Shown: positions 12,124-25,400 of the stretch, piece after piece
Layout: every line of letters starts with the position of its first letter
How positions within the stretch are numbered: the stretch's first letter is position 1
From: Liolophura sinensis
Lineage: Eukaryota > Mollusca > Polyplacophora > Chitonida > Chitonidae
Reading direction: 5' to 3'
NCBI RefSeq assembly: GCF_032854445.1
Contig: NC_088303.1
Coordinates: 27,631,265-27,695,264 of the forward strand
Length of the DNA stretch: 64,000 nucleotides
Translations under genes and position numbers: made by a program
The notes under the pieces: generated by a model
Database searches by the model: none
Seen by the model: the letters and a program-made list of their open reading frames with translations, nothing else
Told to the model about the DNA's origin: nothing

Positions 12124-12288
12124 AGAATCGATTCTGATTGGCTGGTCTGAGGGACAGGCAAGTCCAGACTATGCCTTACTTATGCTGATTTTTAAATATG
12201 GTGCATTTATTCACGCCAGGCCAAGGCTGCAAGATTTAACCCAGGAAACTGTAAGCCACTCTACTGTCAGCCACTCAGAATCGATTCT
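12124..12288. mobile_element. Small terminal-inverted-repeat element (MITE-like), 165 bp
   Basis: Begins AGAATCGATTCTGATTGGCT and ends with the near-perfect reverse complement GCCACTCAGAATCGATTCT, about 21 bp of terminal inverted repeat. The interior has no coding potential. No clear target-site duplication was found. It lies downstream of the DUSP22-like stop, possibly in its 3' UTR. Confidence 0.6.
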
Positions 12289-12334
12289 TTAACCCTTAAT
12301 AGAGAAGAAAACTCACTGAGCCATTATAGTGGAA

Positions 12335-12371
12335 AATAAAGAGCAATGTCTATAGACTTTATAGAAATAAA
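12335..12371 (+). promoter_or_regulatory. Possible poly(A) signals for the DUSP22-like gene
   Basis: Two AATAAA hexamers, at 12335-12340 and 12366-12371, lie about 490-520 bases after the stop. Hexamers are common in AT-rich DNA, so the assignment is only positional. Confidence 0.3.
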
Positions 12372-15300
12372 TGCGAATTTTCATGATCTTTTGCGTAGAA
12401 AACACAAGGCTCTGAAGACTAAAAACAAGCCAAAGCTCTACCTCTATCTTGGTAACCATTTTGTGAACCTGTGATGAAATCTGTATTTAAAATTAGCAAA
12501 TGAGAAGGCAGAATTCCAGGGTATTTCCTCACGTCACTGATTTGAGTGTGTACAAAAGTATAGACATTTCCTCCAGACACTGAAGAACTCTGGGTTGAAC
12601 TGGATTTGTTTAGGTCGAAAATGGCGACCCCAAGTGTTCATGTTTTTACAGTGTTTAGTGTATCATTACTTGTTTATAACAAAGTGTAAACAAAAGCATG
12701 CAAACGATCAACTTAAAGCATGAAAATTCAAATTCTGTTTAGTGAAAGCCATTTGAGAGTTTACTTTTCTTTGAATTTTCTATTTGATCTGGTGTAAAAC
12801 AAAGGTTAACAAATATGTGCCTATATAGTTATTCATTACAGCTCAATGTCCTTGGAACAAATGTTATACATAGCTTCGGTTTTAGCTATAAGTAATGTTA
12901 ATGATGTCTTTCCTGTTTATTGTTTAGCCTTCCTAAGTCTTCTCTTACCAATGGCTTGTAACTTAACTTGTACCTACATTGTATATCATTTGGACCTATT
13001 GCACCTATACCATTGTATACATTTTACACCCCTACCAATGAATCCTTCACCAGGGTCAGTGGACTGAACCATCTTCTTTACTTGCCACACCCAAAAAACT
13101 TCACCTATATAGCTGATTTTTAAGACTTGGCCATATCCTATAATCTATGCACCCGTTATTCCCACCTATACCCCGGAACTTCGGACTTAACCATTGCTTT
13201 GAATTCCACAATTCCTCTTACCCCGTTTCTTCTCATTTTTGGAACACCTGGTCAGCTCTTTTTAGCCAGTGTACATGGAATTGTAGTAAGAAGATTTAGT
13301 TTCTTTTTTCTTACATGGTTACAACTAATGAACAATATGTATGTACTCATGCTTTTCCAAAAGGCCGGAAAAGGAATGTAATAGTCTGCTTTCAGCACAA
13401 CTAATATCTGTCCGGAAAATTAGAAGAATTAGGGTAGTTAAACTGTGGCTTTTGTTTTTGGCATGACATTTATGTGGCTGAAAACACACATTGAAAAAGG
13501 GGATATTGCTTTACATGAAATGCATCCCTTGGTTTTCTTTGATTAAACCACCATCTTCATTAGCCCACCAAGTCCGCATGCTGTAAGACAGATCGGGAGC
13601 TAGAGATCATGAGATCACCTCAGTAACAAACGGCATGGGTGAGGTAAACGGTCCTCCCAACGTTATTGCGTAGAAAAATGCCTATTTTTGAATCGCTGTC
13701 AACGATCTTGTATTCCGTTCAATTTGTATAATTTTCAGCTTTCCAGACAGTGTGAGTAATTCTGCGGAAATTTCGTGACGTTTTGTATAACTATGCCTTA
13801 CTGGTTAACAATGGGCAGCTATTTTGTTTTAGACACCAAAGTGTGGTCAAGTGACCCCCAACCACCGACCCGTCTAACAGAATTGTGTCCTGGTCATTTA
13901 AAGTATGGAAGATGGATGTGGCCACGCGTATCCTCAAGTCGTTTCATACTCGCAGATCAAGAACACGATCAAGAGCGAAGATTAAAAAATACTGCGTTAT
14001 TTTTAAAAAATTTTTTTGGGGGGGGGCTAATCTCGACTCGCCGGTTTTATGACGGGGTGCGCAAGTCGAGAATGCAAGATTAGTGAAACCGCATGATATT
14101 AATGCTAATCTACCACAGTTTTTCGAAAACCGTGTATTGTAAGCTTAATATTATGTGCCATAGGATAGTTTGAGACTTAAATTAAGGTACCTTAAAAGCT
14201 ACAGGGCCACCTGTGCGCAAACTGTAGTCCCGTCAAAAGAGCTCTATCTCTATCTCTACTGATGAAAAAAACATGGTGGTGAGACAAAGTTTTGCTATGC
14301 AACCATGTGTGTTGGTTTACTTATTTGGGGTTGTTTTCAGAACGACTTCTGCATATTCTGTTTGGTATAGCTACTGCAGTAAATGATGAAGATTTAACAC
14401 GTGAATCTTAAAAGGATGTCTTAATTTTGGTGATGGCAGCTAAGTCGATATGCTACATGTATACCTGCAGTAAACTTGAAGATTTTTTTTTTAGAATTCA
14501 ACGTTTATGTAAATGTGAACGTAATTGTGCAATTGCTGTGATATTACAAATTGTCAACACAGGCATATTGTTAGAAGCTGCTGCATGAAAATGCCTTGTT
14601 TTATTCACACTGTTTCATATAATTGCAGGACATGTGCCTGGAACGGTTTTTGCAGTTACAATTAACTTGTAGTTTTACCTTAGCATGTTTCTGTGGCTTG
14701 ATCACGAAAACCTGATATCTTAGGATAAGGGGTAAAATAAAAATTTGTATACTCACCTTCTTACAGTTAAGAATTGGTTGGTAGAGCTGTTCTGAAACTG
14801 AAATTTGCCAAAGGGTAAACAAATACATTTTAATGGATTTTGCCCATTTGTCAAAATGGCATATTCTCTGAATATAGCAAAGCCAGTGCCTTGAAGCCTC
14901 CCTGCATGTAGTATACACTTTGAACTCTTCCATAACTACGACTTTTACTAAGCATTTTATCACTGTACTGTTTTATTGTTATAATGAAAAACGAAGACTC
15001 CGGGTAACTACTGATACTGTCTGCGAAATTTTCGGATGCGTTGTTTTAAATTATTTCTTCGAAGGAACAGAATATGTTCAAGATAATTACCTATTTTAAG
15101 ACCAGTAGGATTTCAAACGGCCTGTAGAAGTAAGCTACTTATAGTTATTTTTGCCGCGGAATAAGGATAAAAAGTATGTAAAAATTTAACTTCAGCCAAA
15201 CTTAAATTCTTCAATTCTCCAGGATATGGCTGGGGTCATATGTATTACCAATGTGGTACCCAGCCCTAATCAATCATTCGTTAAATCTGGGTTGGGTATT

Positions 15301-16236
15301 TATCAGCATTTTTGAAAGCATTCTGCACATGCATTGCGTTTGCTCTTTCCAAGTTGTTTCAGGGTATACCATCTAGTGGGGTATATCAGTATATATTATT
15401 GTAGATATAAAAGCTCCTAGCTATGCTCATCACGAAGTTTTTCGTAGATAAAGAATTTTTTTAACAGCAGATTAGAAATATTGATACATTGTTGTAGGAG
15501 ATAGCTGATAAATATATGTCTATATATGAAACTTGTGTTCTTTCACGATTCAGGAATGGGATAAATTTATGGTATCTTTGTCCGCACTGAGGTGGTAGAT
15601 AGAAGCATTTCAACATAGGGGCGTACAGGTACTGTGTATGCTTTGATCAACTCATAACTTCTGTGTACAGTTCCTTGAATGATGTTTAAGAATGATCCTA
15701 ATAAAACCAAATGCTTTGCTGATCTGTTTTGATTTTTTTTTCTATGGTTTTATGTTTTGTAATATGTCATGCTAGCTGTCACAACCTTAAACCTAAGTCG
15801 CCAAACTGTTTAGGTTCAAAACTGCATGGCCCCACCGATTTACCGCCAGAACCGCAAGGATAGTTGTGCACCCCAGGGATAAGCTATTAAAGATGCATAG
15901 ATACAAGAAGCGAGTTCCTAGTGTAAATGGTTTGGCATAGGCCTACCCAAACTTGTCAATGTTTTAAAATTATATATGGTTCACCGTTCACGAAAACTGC
16001 AAAAATCACAAGGTCCGATCCTGTGGTATGCGGATCACAAAATAAGTGAAACTTAAGACGCCAAGGGAAGTGTAATGATAGAAGACAACTCGTGTGGATC
16101 TCTCAGAAATTTAAGCAGGTCAGGAATAACAAGTACTTCGACGAAGAGAAAACTCACCCACCTTTGGTGGTAAACATTTGAAAGATATTGTCCCTTGATA
16201 TTTGTGTGATAAGGTTGATTCCTGAACAGTTTCTAC
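12372..16236. other. Gene-poor intergenic DNA
   Basis: No recognisable exon on either strand. The longest open frame, about 120 codons at 14601-14963 minus, has a low-complexity translation with no family resemblance. Around 13330-13445 there is a dispersed repeat also found near 3950-4060 (shared TGCTTTCA, AATATCTGTC and TTAGAAGAATTA). Confidence 0.6.
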
Positions 16237-16372
16237 CGGCCCTGCTAGCACAGTTGGTAGAGCGTCCGCCTAGGGGGTCAATCCTGGGTCGGGTCACACC
16301 CAAAGACCTTAAAACAGAGGAAGTTGTAACTTCCTCGCTTGGCGCTGAGCATTAAGGGGACAGTGCAACGAC
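16237..16372 (+). mobile_element. SINE-B head half, left arm of an inverted pair
   Basis: GCTAGCACAGTTGGTAGAGC (tRNA-like head), then the internal palindrome GAGGAAGTTGTAACTTCCTC and GACAGTGCAACGACTGG. It stops abruptly where an oppositely oriented copy begins. Confidence 0.85.
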
Positions 16373-16632
16373 TGGTGCTTGGGGTTTAACGTCATACTTA
16401 ACAACACTTCAATCATATGACAACGAAGGAATCCTTAGAGTGCATGTAATGTGCCTCCTTGTTGCAGAATGGATTTCCACCTCTCTTTTATCTAGTGCTT
16501 CTTCACTAAGACGCCTTACCGAAGGCCCGAGCCATTTTATGCTGAAACGTGTCAACCAGTTGTTGCAGCATCCCCTTCATGCCAACGCCAAGCGAGGAAG
16601 TCACAACTTCCTTTTTTAAGGCCTTAGGTGCC
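16373..16632 (-). mobile_element. SINE-B, right arm of an inverted pair
   Basis: Begins with the reverse complement of the SINE-B tail (TGCTTGGGGTTTAACGTCAT). It continues through TCATATGACAACGAAGGAAT and GTGCCTCCTTGTTGCAG to GCGAGGAAGTCACAACTTCC. It directly abuts the plus-strand fragment, so the two could form a long RNA hairpin if transcribed. Confidence 0.88.
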
Positions 16633-16684
16633 GTTGGTTGTAAATACAGATAAAGACCTAGTGCTTGCCTTCTGCAGGAAATTG

Positions 16685-16735
16685 ACTAGCCTTTCACCAA
16701 TGCAGTCACAAGTTCAAATCCTGGACTGGTTTGTT
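16685..16735 (+). mobile_element. SINE-A head fragment
   Basis: AGCCTTTCACCAATGCAGTC followed by a box B-like AAGTTCAAATCCTGG and CTGGTTTGTTCCC. Only the head and the start of the body are recognisable. Confidence 0.55.
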
Positions 16736-19700
16736 CCCTTGTGGAGTAAAAGTTTATTATATAACTGATGAGGCTCACTGGGTTTTGCCATCCATGTGCC
16801 TGCATGACTGCAGAGCCAAATGACGTACATGTACGTATATTGTCCACCACCTGTATTCATATATGTGCTAACTTTCGTTTTAATTCTATTTTGAAATATC
16901 GAAAGTGAAGGCAAGTCAGGCTTAGAAGTGATGTCATTACGTGGGATAGTGTTTGGCCGGCCTTGTGCGGCTGTTACTTGTGTCCTTGATATGAAGTCAT
17001 GAGTCATATATCTGTCCACGTTACCATATACAAGCTGAATAGCCTACGTGTGGTGTTCGATCGTCGTGTACAGAGCCACCGCCATGTAGGTCGTGTAGTG
17101 ACCGAGTTCATAGGCCCTACCCCCATAACTACTTGTGTAAAGTCTCAGACCGAGTACCGCAGGCCTATAGAGCTCTAAACAAGGAAATTCTGACACACGC
17201 CTGGATTTATAAGTGCAGCATGTTTGATGATACTGACGTACATAATATTTGTCCTTACAGCCTCTTATCGCAGAACGATACAAAACCCCTTACGCATCAG
17301 CCTAAAAATAAACCTTTGCGGGCGGTATTTCGGGGAATCCCCTGGTGAATTCTAGGAATCGTTGAAATCGAAATATCATCGGAGCACAGAGTTCATACTT
17401 GTATAGAGCGGGCATATACAGACGTCGGACCGGGCAAGGAAGATCGAAACAAGAGGCAGATATAGGTGAATTTCCTGCTTATATGTTTATTGCACTTTCA
17501 AGTTGTGTTTGTTTCTAGACATTTAATGTGGGCCTATTTGTTATTACCATTGTCACTGAGCATGAGTGGTTTACTGTGTCAAGATGTAGGCCTATACATA
17601 GCTCTACAACAAAATGGACGCCCGTTAATGGTCGTTATACCACCTGAAATAAAAGTTTCCATGTAGGTGCATATATGGCACTGTGTGTTTTGGGTATACA
17701 CCACATGTACGACAGGTGTAGATTTACCTCTGTATAGCGCCTTTACTGCAGGTGTACAACTATGTGTAAAATGCCCCGGCAGGTGTAGGTGAAGATCTAC
17801 GTGTATATAGCGCATGCACAGATGTAGATCTCGGGCAGCAGGCTAACACTGTTATTACATATTAACAAACGTATCTGTATACGAGCTCTTTGGCGTTGAC
17901 CTTCCTGCCTAACTCTGTGTACATTGACGTAATATTCATTACACCTGTACAATGTATAGGGCCTACGCACAATGCAAACATACTTGCACTGGGACACAAA
18001 TGTAAGCAGATACACCCTTTATGCCCTCTGTTTCCTTTCATCGTAACCGCAACGCTCTTCAGCCTTAAAACCATTTCCTAACCCCTTTCATCCGATAACT
18101 GTTACACTATAACCCTTTCTCCAACCCCAACACCGGCTTGGTTTTATTTATTTATTTTTTATATAATCATACTCCTTACACTCTGCGGTCGTTTTAATAC
18201 ATCACTGCCACCACTGTGGCAAAATGTGTATAACAATACAATACCGAGGTCACTCAGATCAGGGTGATGAGGCCAGAAGTTGAAGCGATGTCGGAAAACA
18301 AAAAAAACCTCTCTCAACCCTTTTTTATAATAATACTTTGTACTGTAACACATGCATTCTCTTTGTCTAAAGTGAACACAGGATGATTCTAATTAACACG
18401 TAGAATAATTTAATAGCTGAATGCTGATTAAATACTTCCGCAAGAAACAATAATGGTGCCGCTGATTACAAACGAATCCACGTATGTCGCAAAGGCTCCA
18501 AAGGTCTAATTAGCTTGCCTAGTAGCAGTGATGTAAAGCGAGTGTATAGAGTGGCACATGCTTGTAATGGACCGACTTTCGCCAAATATGAATTGGGGCT
18601 TAATGACATGAGCCTTGGGGACCGATCAACTTGTAGGCTCTATTCGTCGGTATTTTAGATGGCAACATATAGCCCTGCCCCTATGTGATATATCTTCAGA
18701 ACCATATAACGGATCTGATTCAATCAAATTTAGTTTGATTGATTGCGCTTATGCTATTTTCGCGGTCTCAGCTGCTGTGCTACGACACAGTGTAATATAT
18801 GGGACGTTACATGTAACTATATAACTAGATTTCCCTCAGTAATACATTGTAAGCCATTTATTCCAGCGCCATTGATACAGTGACGCATTTCTATCCTTGG
18901 GATAAAAAAATATATATTAAACTGTACGTCCTGGGTGGAATTCGAACCTTGGAGTTGTTAGGGTTTCACACAATCTGTTGATCTGCGGAACTAATTTTTA
19001 GCCACCAACCACATGCCACGATTTATGTTTTGTATATTTCAACTATACTAGCTTAGTATAGACTGTCTTGGACTAAAATGATATGTTTATAAGTGAAAGA
19101 TAACAATGAATTGTGACTGCATGTGGAATTTTCGTTTTGGTCCAAAGTGATGTTGTCTAATGGTCCAAATCTAATGCGGAATAGTCTAAACAAAAGATGT
19201 GTTATTCCTTTATTGGCGTAATTGGACATTTGCCTGTTTTTGATTGTTATAGTGTGTTGTTCAGTTTTACACCAAATGGGATTATAATTTCAATACGAGC
19301 CGGTCATAGGTGCATGTGTACCGCAAACTTGGCCTTTCTATCATCCTCACTATAAAATAAATCCTCTGGCGCATTTTCGTCTCTCGTCCTTTGGCCTAAA
19401 TAACTGATCAACATTTAGAAAATTATATCTGCTCGTTTGTCTGTTCGTCAGCATTTTGACATTGCAACAGGCAATAGTCTCATCCTTTTGATATCCCAGA
19501 ACTAAATCAACTCTGACTTTGAAGCGTACTTATATTGGACATGAGATATGATTACCACATGATATCTGTCTGCTCTTACATTTGTCCAACCATCTGCATG
19601 CTCACTGATCTTTTTGAATAGCAGCTGCAATTAAAGTGTGACTGAGATATCTATACTTGTATTTGATATAGAATTTATCCAGTGACTAAAAATTAAAAAT

Positions 19701-20174
19701 TTGAAGTGGATGTCAAGCCGACAATACATCCACTGTCTTCCCGGCACCATTGATAACTGCTCACTGCTTCTCCCTTACGTGTTCCTAGCTTTGTTTACTG
19801 TTTATATAGTATTTCTTACATATTTGTTTGGAAACTGGTGTCACAGTTTTAAGTTTGTTTTTGAAATGGGTCGTGTGAGTGCACGGTATATGAACGTCTG
19901 ACATGACGGATATGCTATAGATTATTAGAAGTGGTGGATTTGCATGGGTTTGCAGAAATAGCCATCCGTGCATACATGACAAAAACTGCAGATGCAGCAT
20001 TTCTTTATGACTTGTATAGTGTGAATGGGATTAATAGCTGGTTTTACATCAGTGAGACAATATTGATTTATTTATCTGATAGTCCTTTACGCTATATATA
20101 TATATATATACTCAAGAATGTCTCACGTAATCCCTAATCTCTAATGAATCACCACCATGCACGCCGGATATAAG

Positions 20175-20176
<2 letters not shown>

Positions 20177-20242
<66 letters not shown>
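20177..20242. repeat. (TA)n microsatellite
   Basis: Uninterrupted TA dinucleotides over about 65 bases. A shorter TA run lies at 20092-20112. Confidence 0.97.
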
Positions 20243-20244
<2 letters not shown>

Positions 20245-20300
20245 TTGGTTTATATTAATTAATGTCTGTAACAAGTTCATGTATTAATCTGATTATTATA

Positions 20301-20400
20301 CTTAACGCCATATACTCAAAAATATTTGAATATTTCACTTATATGGTGGCAGTTTTATGGGTGGGCGCGAAACCACCGACCTTTGGCAAGTTACTGACGA
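20301..20400 (-). mobile_element. SINE-A, decayed fragment
   Basis: ACGCCATATACTC, ATATTTCACTTATATGGTGG, then GTGGGCGCGAAACC and GCAAGTTACTGACGAAC follow the SINE-A order in reverse orientation with many changes. Confidence 0.5.
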
Positions 20401-21902
20401 ACTTACTCATATATAGATATTTACACCATACTGTTGGAAGACGAGTGGTCTACAAGTAACATTCTGGAGTGCGCAAACCGCCACCAACGTCGTCGATTGC
20501 TTACTGTGGCCAATGCCCCACAACTAGTAAATGCTGGGGGATCTACAAATTCCTTGTCCAAGGCGACTGTAACTATAGGCTTATATATCTGAGTGACAAA
20601 CTCGTATGCATGCATGAAGCTTGTTATAGGTTGTAACTGAATACACGTTAAATGGGATAGGTTAAACACAGTTTTTGAATTCAACCACCAGGGTTGAATA
20701 AGCTTTCGCTGTGCTCATACAGTATATTACGCTGACTAAAAACAGGCCGACAGTCCTGCGACGTCTGAGCATGTCGCTTTATATATAGGCCTATATAATC
20801 CATACACTGTCCTACATTGCCTGTAGCCTATACGTTTGAGTAGTCCTATATAATGTAAAGCACAGCAGCATGAGGAGTAAAACCAGAGTAAGTGGTCACG
20901 CGATTTAGGTGAAATTTCGGCTTCTTGTCAGTTGATCTCGGTTACTATGTTTTATTATATATGTTCATGTAAATGCTTGAATAGTGGCAACTTACAGGCA
21001 CCTTAGGGCCATGGCTTACAGTCAGATTAATAGCAATTCTTTATAGACGTTATTGTTCTAGAATTACTCAACATGTTGTGCTGCTGTCACTTATTGAGTG
21101 CATAGGCGGGTATGTACGAAATATTGATACAAGGCCACCACCGTAGCTGCCGGAGGCTTGCATACCTCGTGTGGTAATAACCCGGCAAAAAGACCCATAC
21201 AGTGTATCCATATATAACGCCGCATGACCTATATTTATGTGTATGTATGTACCAACATAACAATATCTAGATATGGAAATCTTATCGAACAACCTCTACA
21301 TTTGGGGAGAGAATTTATGCCTCGATAAGTGATACTTTTAATTGCGCACTTTACTTCCTTGTATGTAGCCATTCTAATAACCCACGCTTGTAATCCGTAT
21401 GCAGCTGTGATCTACAATGTGTTAACCGATTATTTATGTTACAGAGTAAATGCACAGGCGAATAATGTTTTTTCCTAACTTGTTTTTCCTTTTTTCCTTT
21501 CTGCCGCATTGTCTTAAGAGCCAGGCTGATCGAAACTTAAGTTGACCTGTTAGCCGATAAATTTGCCATTTGTTTGACTGCTATTTCATAGAGGTCAGAG
21601 ATTCCGAAACTGTAGCATAACAATGTTACATTTTCCGTCCGGGTACTAAATATGTCAGTTGTCCAAATTCCGGATACATACCACTTCCCACAAATGGCTT
21701 TTTAATCCTTGAACTTGCGTTGTTCATTCGTATGGTATCAGAATGAAACGCGAGGAAAAGAAAATGACAAGTGTTGGAGACAAACAAACGAACTATAAAC
21801 AGCTTGAACCTGAAGTATACTTTTTCGTTCGACCAGATTCTCATAAGAGCCTTATGGTGCTCAGTATATAACAACACACGTGTTGCTTTTCAAAATGAAG
21901 GA

Positions 21903-21928
21903 ACGAAGTTAAACCTCAAGCACTCAAA
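21903..21928 (+). mobile_element. SINE-B tail fragment
   Basis: ACGAAGTTAAACCTCAAGCA followed by CTCA matches the last bases of SINE-B. It is short and could be a chance match. Confidence 0.45.
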
Positions 21929-22286
21929 ATGAATAAACCACTTTCTAAGCTATAAACAGGTGGTTATGGTTGGCCTTTATCATTTCAGTTGTGTAGGATT
22001 GTCAAAGCTGTATGATATTTTATCCAAATCATGTACCCCAAAGTTATGTATATCCAGTGCGTTAATATTATCACCAAAAATATAAAACTTGTCAAGAAAT
22101 TATACGTCACCACATGGTCATGCACGTAAGAATGTTGACGGCTAAATTAGAAACTTGTGTTAATTTGTGTAGCATTTCCCTTAATTCGTATGTTTACAAA
22201 CGACAGAGAAGGTAAATCGCTTTGGTTATTTCAGTGTGGACATCGCCGACGCTTATTTGTCTTTCTGTCTGTCTGTTTGTCTGTGT

Positions 22287-22497
22287 GAAAGTCATAGGCG
22301 GATATGGATGAAAGTCATAGGCAGATATGGATGAAAGTCATAGGCAGATATGGATGAAAGTCATCGGCGGATATGGATGAAAGTCATAGGCAGATATTGA
22401 TGAAAGTCATGGGCAGATATTGATGAAAGTCATGGGCGGATATGGATGAAAGTCATGGGCGGATATGGATGAAAGTCATAGGCAGATATGGATGAAA
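22287..22497. repeat. 23-bp minisatellite, about 9 copies
   Basis: Unit GAAAGTCATAGGCRGATATG plus GAT is repeated without length change. Variants are GGCGG/GGCAG, CATAGG/CATGGG and ATATGG/ATATTG. The array is bordered on the left by a short CTGTCTGT run. Confidence 0.96.
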
Positions 22498-25400
22498 TTT
22501 TGTGGCTAACTTTCGGTTTATTTAGTTTTGGTGTTGATCTGTGTCTTGATCCAGAGCCATGAGTCTTTTAACTATGTCTTCATCTTTGTGAGATAGGACA
22601 CAAATACAGAGTACCGTCCCTTTGTCTGTAGTATTTTCACCTGTGGGTTTCATCGTTTTAAATTAAACCATCCCATGAATGGCTTGAACACTGAATCCGG
22701 GAATGACCGAGAAATACCACGTTTGAAAACAATTGTTTGCAATCATATGTGGTAAATAATACTAACTACCCTAGTTTTATAATCACAATCTGATGTGTCT
22801 AATTCCAGTGTACGAGTTTAGGTATACACATCCATTTGTGACAGGAAGTTTTTGTTTAAACTCTGTTCAACAGGGTTAAGTATTTTTCCAAGAAAGACGA
22901 TTTATAAGTAGCGCCATAAATAGAAGAATACTTCACCTGTCCTGATGTAACTCGTCATATTAGCTGAAATAAAAGTAGAACAATATTTCCGTGATGAATA
23001 ATGATAGCCTTTTCAAGAAACTCAACACAGTCGTCGATGGTCTATTCAGCACCTAAACATTAGTTATAGGATTTATGGTAAACTTAAAATCCAACACTAC
23101 CACTCCAAAATGCTTAGTGTTCCTAAACATACTCTAAAATATAAAATAAAACATATTCCCTTAAAATAAACGTGAAACAAGAGTTGGAAAATTAGACATT
23201 TAACGGTAGATGGTAAATGTGTCACGATATATATGTCACTAGCTTAAGTTTCACGTCTTTGAGTAGGATAATGTATAAGGAAAGTCCACCAATTGATTGG
23301 TGGTGGAGGTAGATGCATATGTGATCCATGCATACTTCCTTTCCAGTATCTAGCCTGTATCACAGCTCTGTACTAAAAAAAAAGAGAGCATTGTTGTGAA
23401 AATGCACCTAAGTATATCAGCTATAGGATAACTTACATATGGGTCTTATTTAGAACCTTATTCTAAAGGCATGTATACTGTTTAACTCTGTCTGTATATT
23501 TACTTTCAGTTTTGTTTTTGGTTCCTCCTGTTGTTAGATGGAGAAAAGAGTTACATTTGATGAAATTTATCTTCTATTAATTTCTGAGGTTCTTTCACTT
23601 TTGTTTTTACTTTTCATTGTTATGTCCACAAAAAAGAAGCTGTAAACACATGAATTTATGAATTGTAGTAGCACCGAATGACAGATATTAAAAGACAGAA
23701 AGCAAGCAAAATATTGGTCACGTGTCTAAACGTTATGTACCGGTATCACGTACACACGATACTGTCGGTACTGTATTCTTATACCTTGAGAAACATTTAG
23801 TCAGAAATAATAACTCTTGGAAAAAACTTTTCTCAGTACCCCCATCCCACGCACGCAGGGATCTCGTAATCAGTGCTTCATTCTTCTGGCGAAACCACGT
23901 CCGGTTGAGTAAATCATGAATCCCAGGTGAGTCACGCCTTCCTTAGGGAGGCCTATAAGCGGAACCAATCAGGAGGCGCGATAAAAACTCAGTAGGTCAT
24001 AAATCCGCGCACTGATTGTTTAACTTATGCCGTATTTGGCAGTCACATTGTCTGAGAGTCATGACTGACACCAAATGGAATTAATAATAAGCCTATGACA
24101 AAGAAAACTAAAAGATTGTTGAGGAATGAACCTATTGATTCAGATTTACAACTGAAATAACGTTTGGAAGATCATCTTTATAAGCGCTTGGCGCTTGGTA
24201 ACATCGGACTTTAAAAGATTCTTGTCAAGATTGCGATATGATGGACATGGAACTGGTGTTTGGTCAGCATTCGTCAATGTTTACCCCACACACGGGGTTC
24301 CCTTCGCATGCGATCTCTCAGGTAAACAACTGACAACTCTTTGCCCGAGACTCACTATAGGAATGGCTCTGTTTTGTCCTGCATATAGTCGGTATGATTT
24401 TTAGAAACATCTGTTATTTACCACCATCATTCATCCATATAGGTTCACGCTATAGATAAGGTGCTTTATAACAGATTTAAAGAAAATGCCTTTATATGAT
24501 AAGGGTTTGAAGTAACTATATCGGCCTATGGTACAATGTGCAATTGTTGTTTGAGTTTACAAAATAACTTTTAAAATTATTTTCACAAGTGTAGGCCTAT
24601 GTCCTTGTAGACTTAGCAGATCGGTGTCAGTGTCACCATGTTAAGTACTGTCTCACTGGAACACCAGACCACTCTGGTGACACTGCAATGGCCGACAAAT
24701 AGCTTTATACTGAAATATCAAGATTGTCGGTTTCAAAGTCTTACATGTGACTTAGGTTTTACCCGACTGGACATTCCGCTCACAAGTTGACTTTTTGTCC
24801 GTGCTTTGTAAGTGACCGTGCATGCATGTCTGTATTACGTCGAATGCCACACTCTTTTAACAAAGTTCCCATGATTTATTTTAAATCATACATATGTTTA
24901 TATGATAGTGTACATGTATATATAAGATGTGTTAGCTTCTTTATATAGCCTCTCTCACCCGAGCTTTCGTTCATCATTTTACACGTCATTGTCGCTTTAG
25001 CTAGTTAGTCATTCTTCTGTGTATATGTGATACAGCTAAGCTTTTAAGCTTTTAACGAGAAAGTTTGTCAGTCTAATTTATAGACATTGAAATCTAGTCT
25101 TATGTCAGACGAGTGATTAAAATGCATGGTGGGGGGGGGGGTGTTCTCTTATACATCTTGTCTCTTTCTGATCTAAGTGTTTGAATTATTTTTCGTATAC
25201 AAAAAAAAAATGCATTGTGACATGTTTGTTCAGTGAATTGTGCACAAGAAAATCACACTTGTATATTTGAAGCTGATAATATGGAAGATCACGTATACCC
25301 AGTATAGCAGAAGTGGGATACAGTCTTATGTCCATGAAGTGTGAGTCTAATTTGAGATAGACGAGCCAACCAAAACCGCAATTGTAAAGCACAGATTCTA

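Larger units (their letters stand above)
16736..22286. other. Gene-poor intergenic DNA
   Basis: No exon could be supported. Contents are AT-rich sequence, TA microsatellites near 20092-20242, a decayed SINE-A near 20301 and a SINE-B tail fragment near 21903. TAGGCCTA-type short palindromes recur (for example 17159, 20785 and 24594) without an obvious parent element. Confidence 0.5.

Noticed and set aside
14601-14963. 120-codon open frame on the minus strand
   Set aside because: The translation has no family resemblance, there are no flanking exon signals, and the AT-rich context makes a chance open frame of this size plausible.
18925-19000. Minus-strand tRNA-like segment (GGTTCGAATTCCACCC)
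   Set aside because: Box B-like only; no convincing box A or stems, probably a decayed SINE head.
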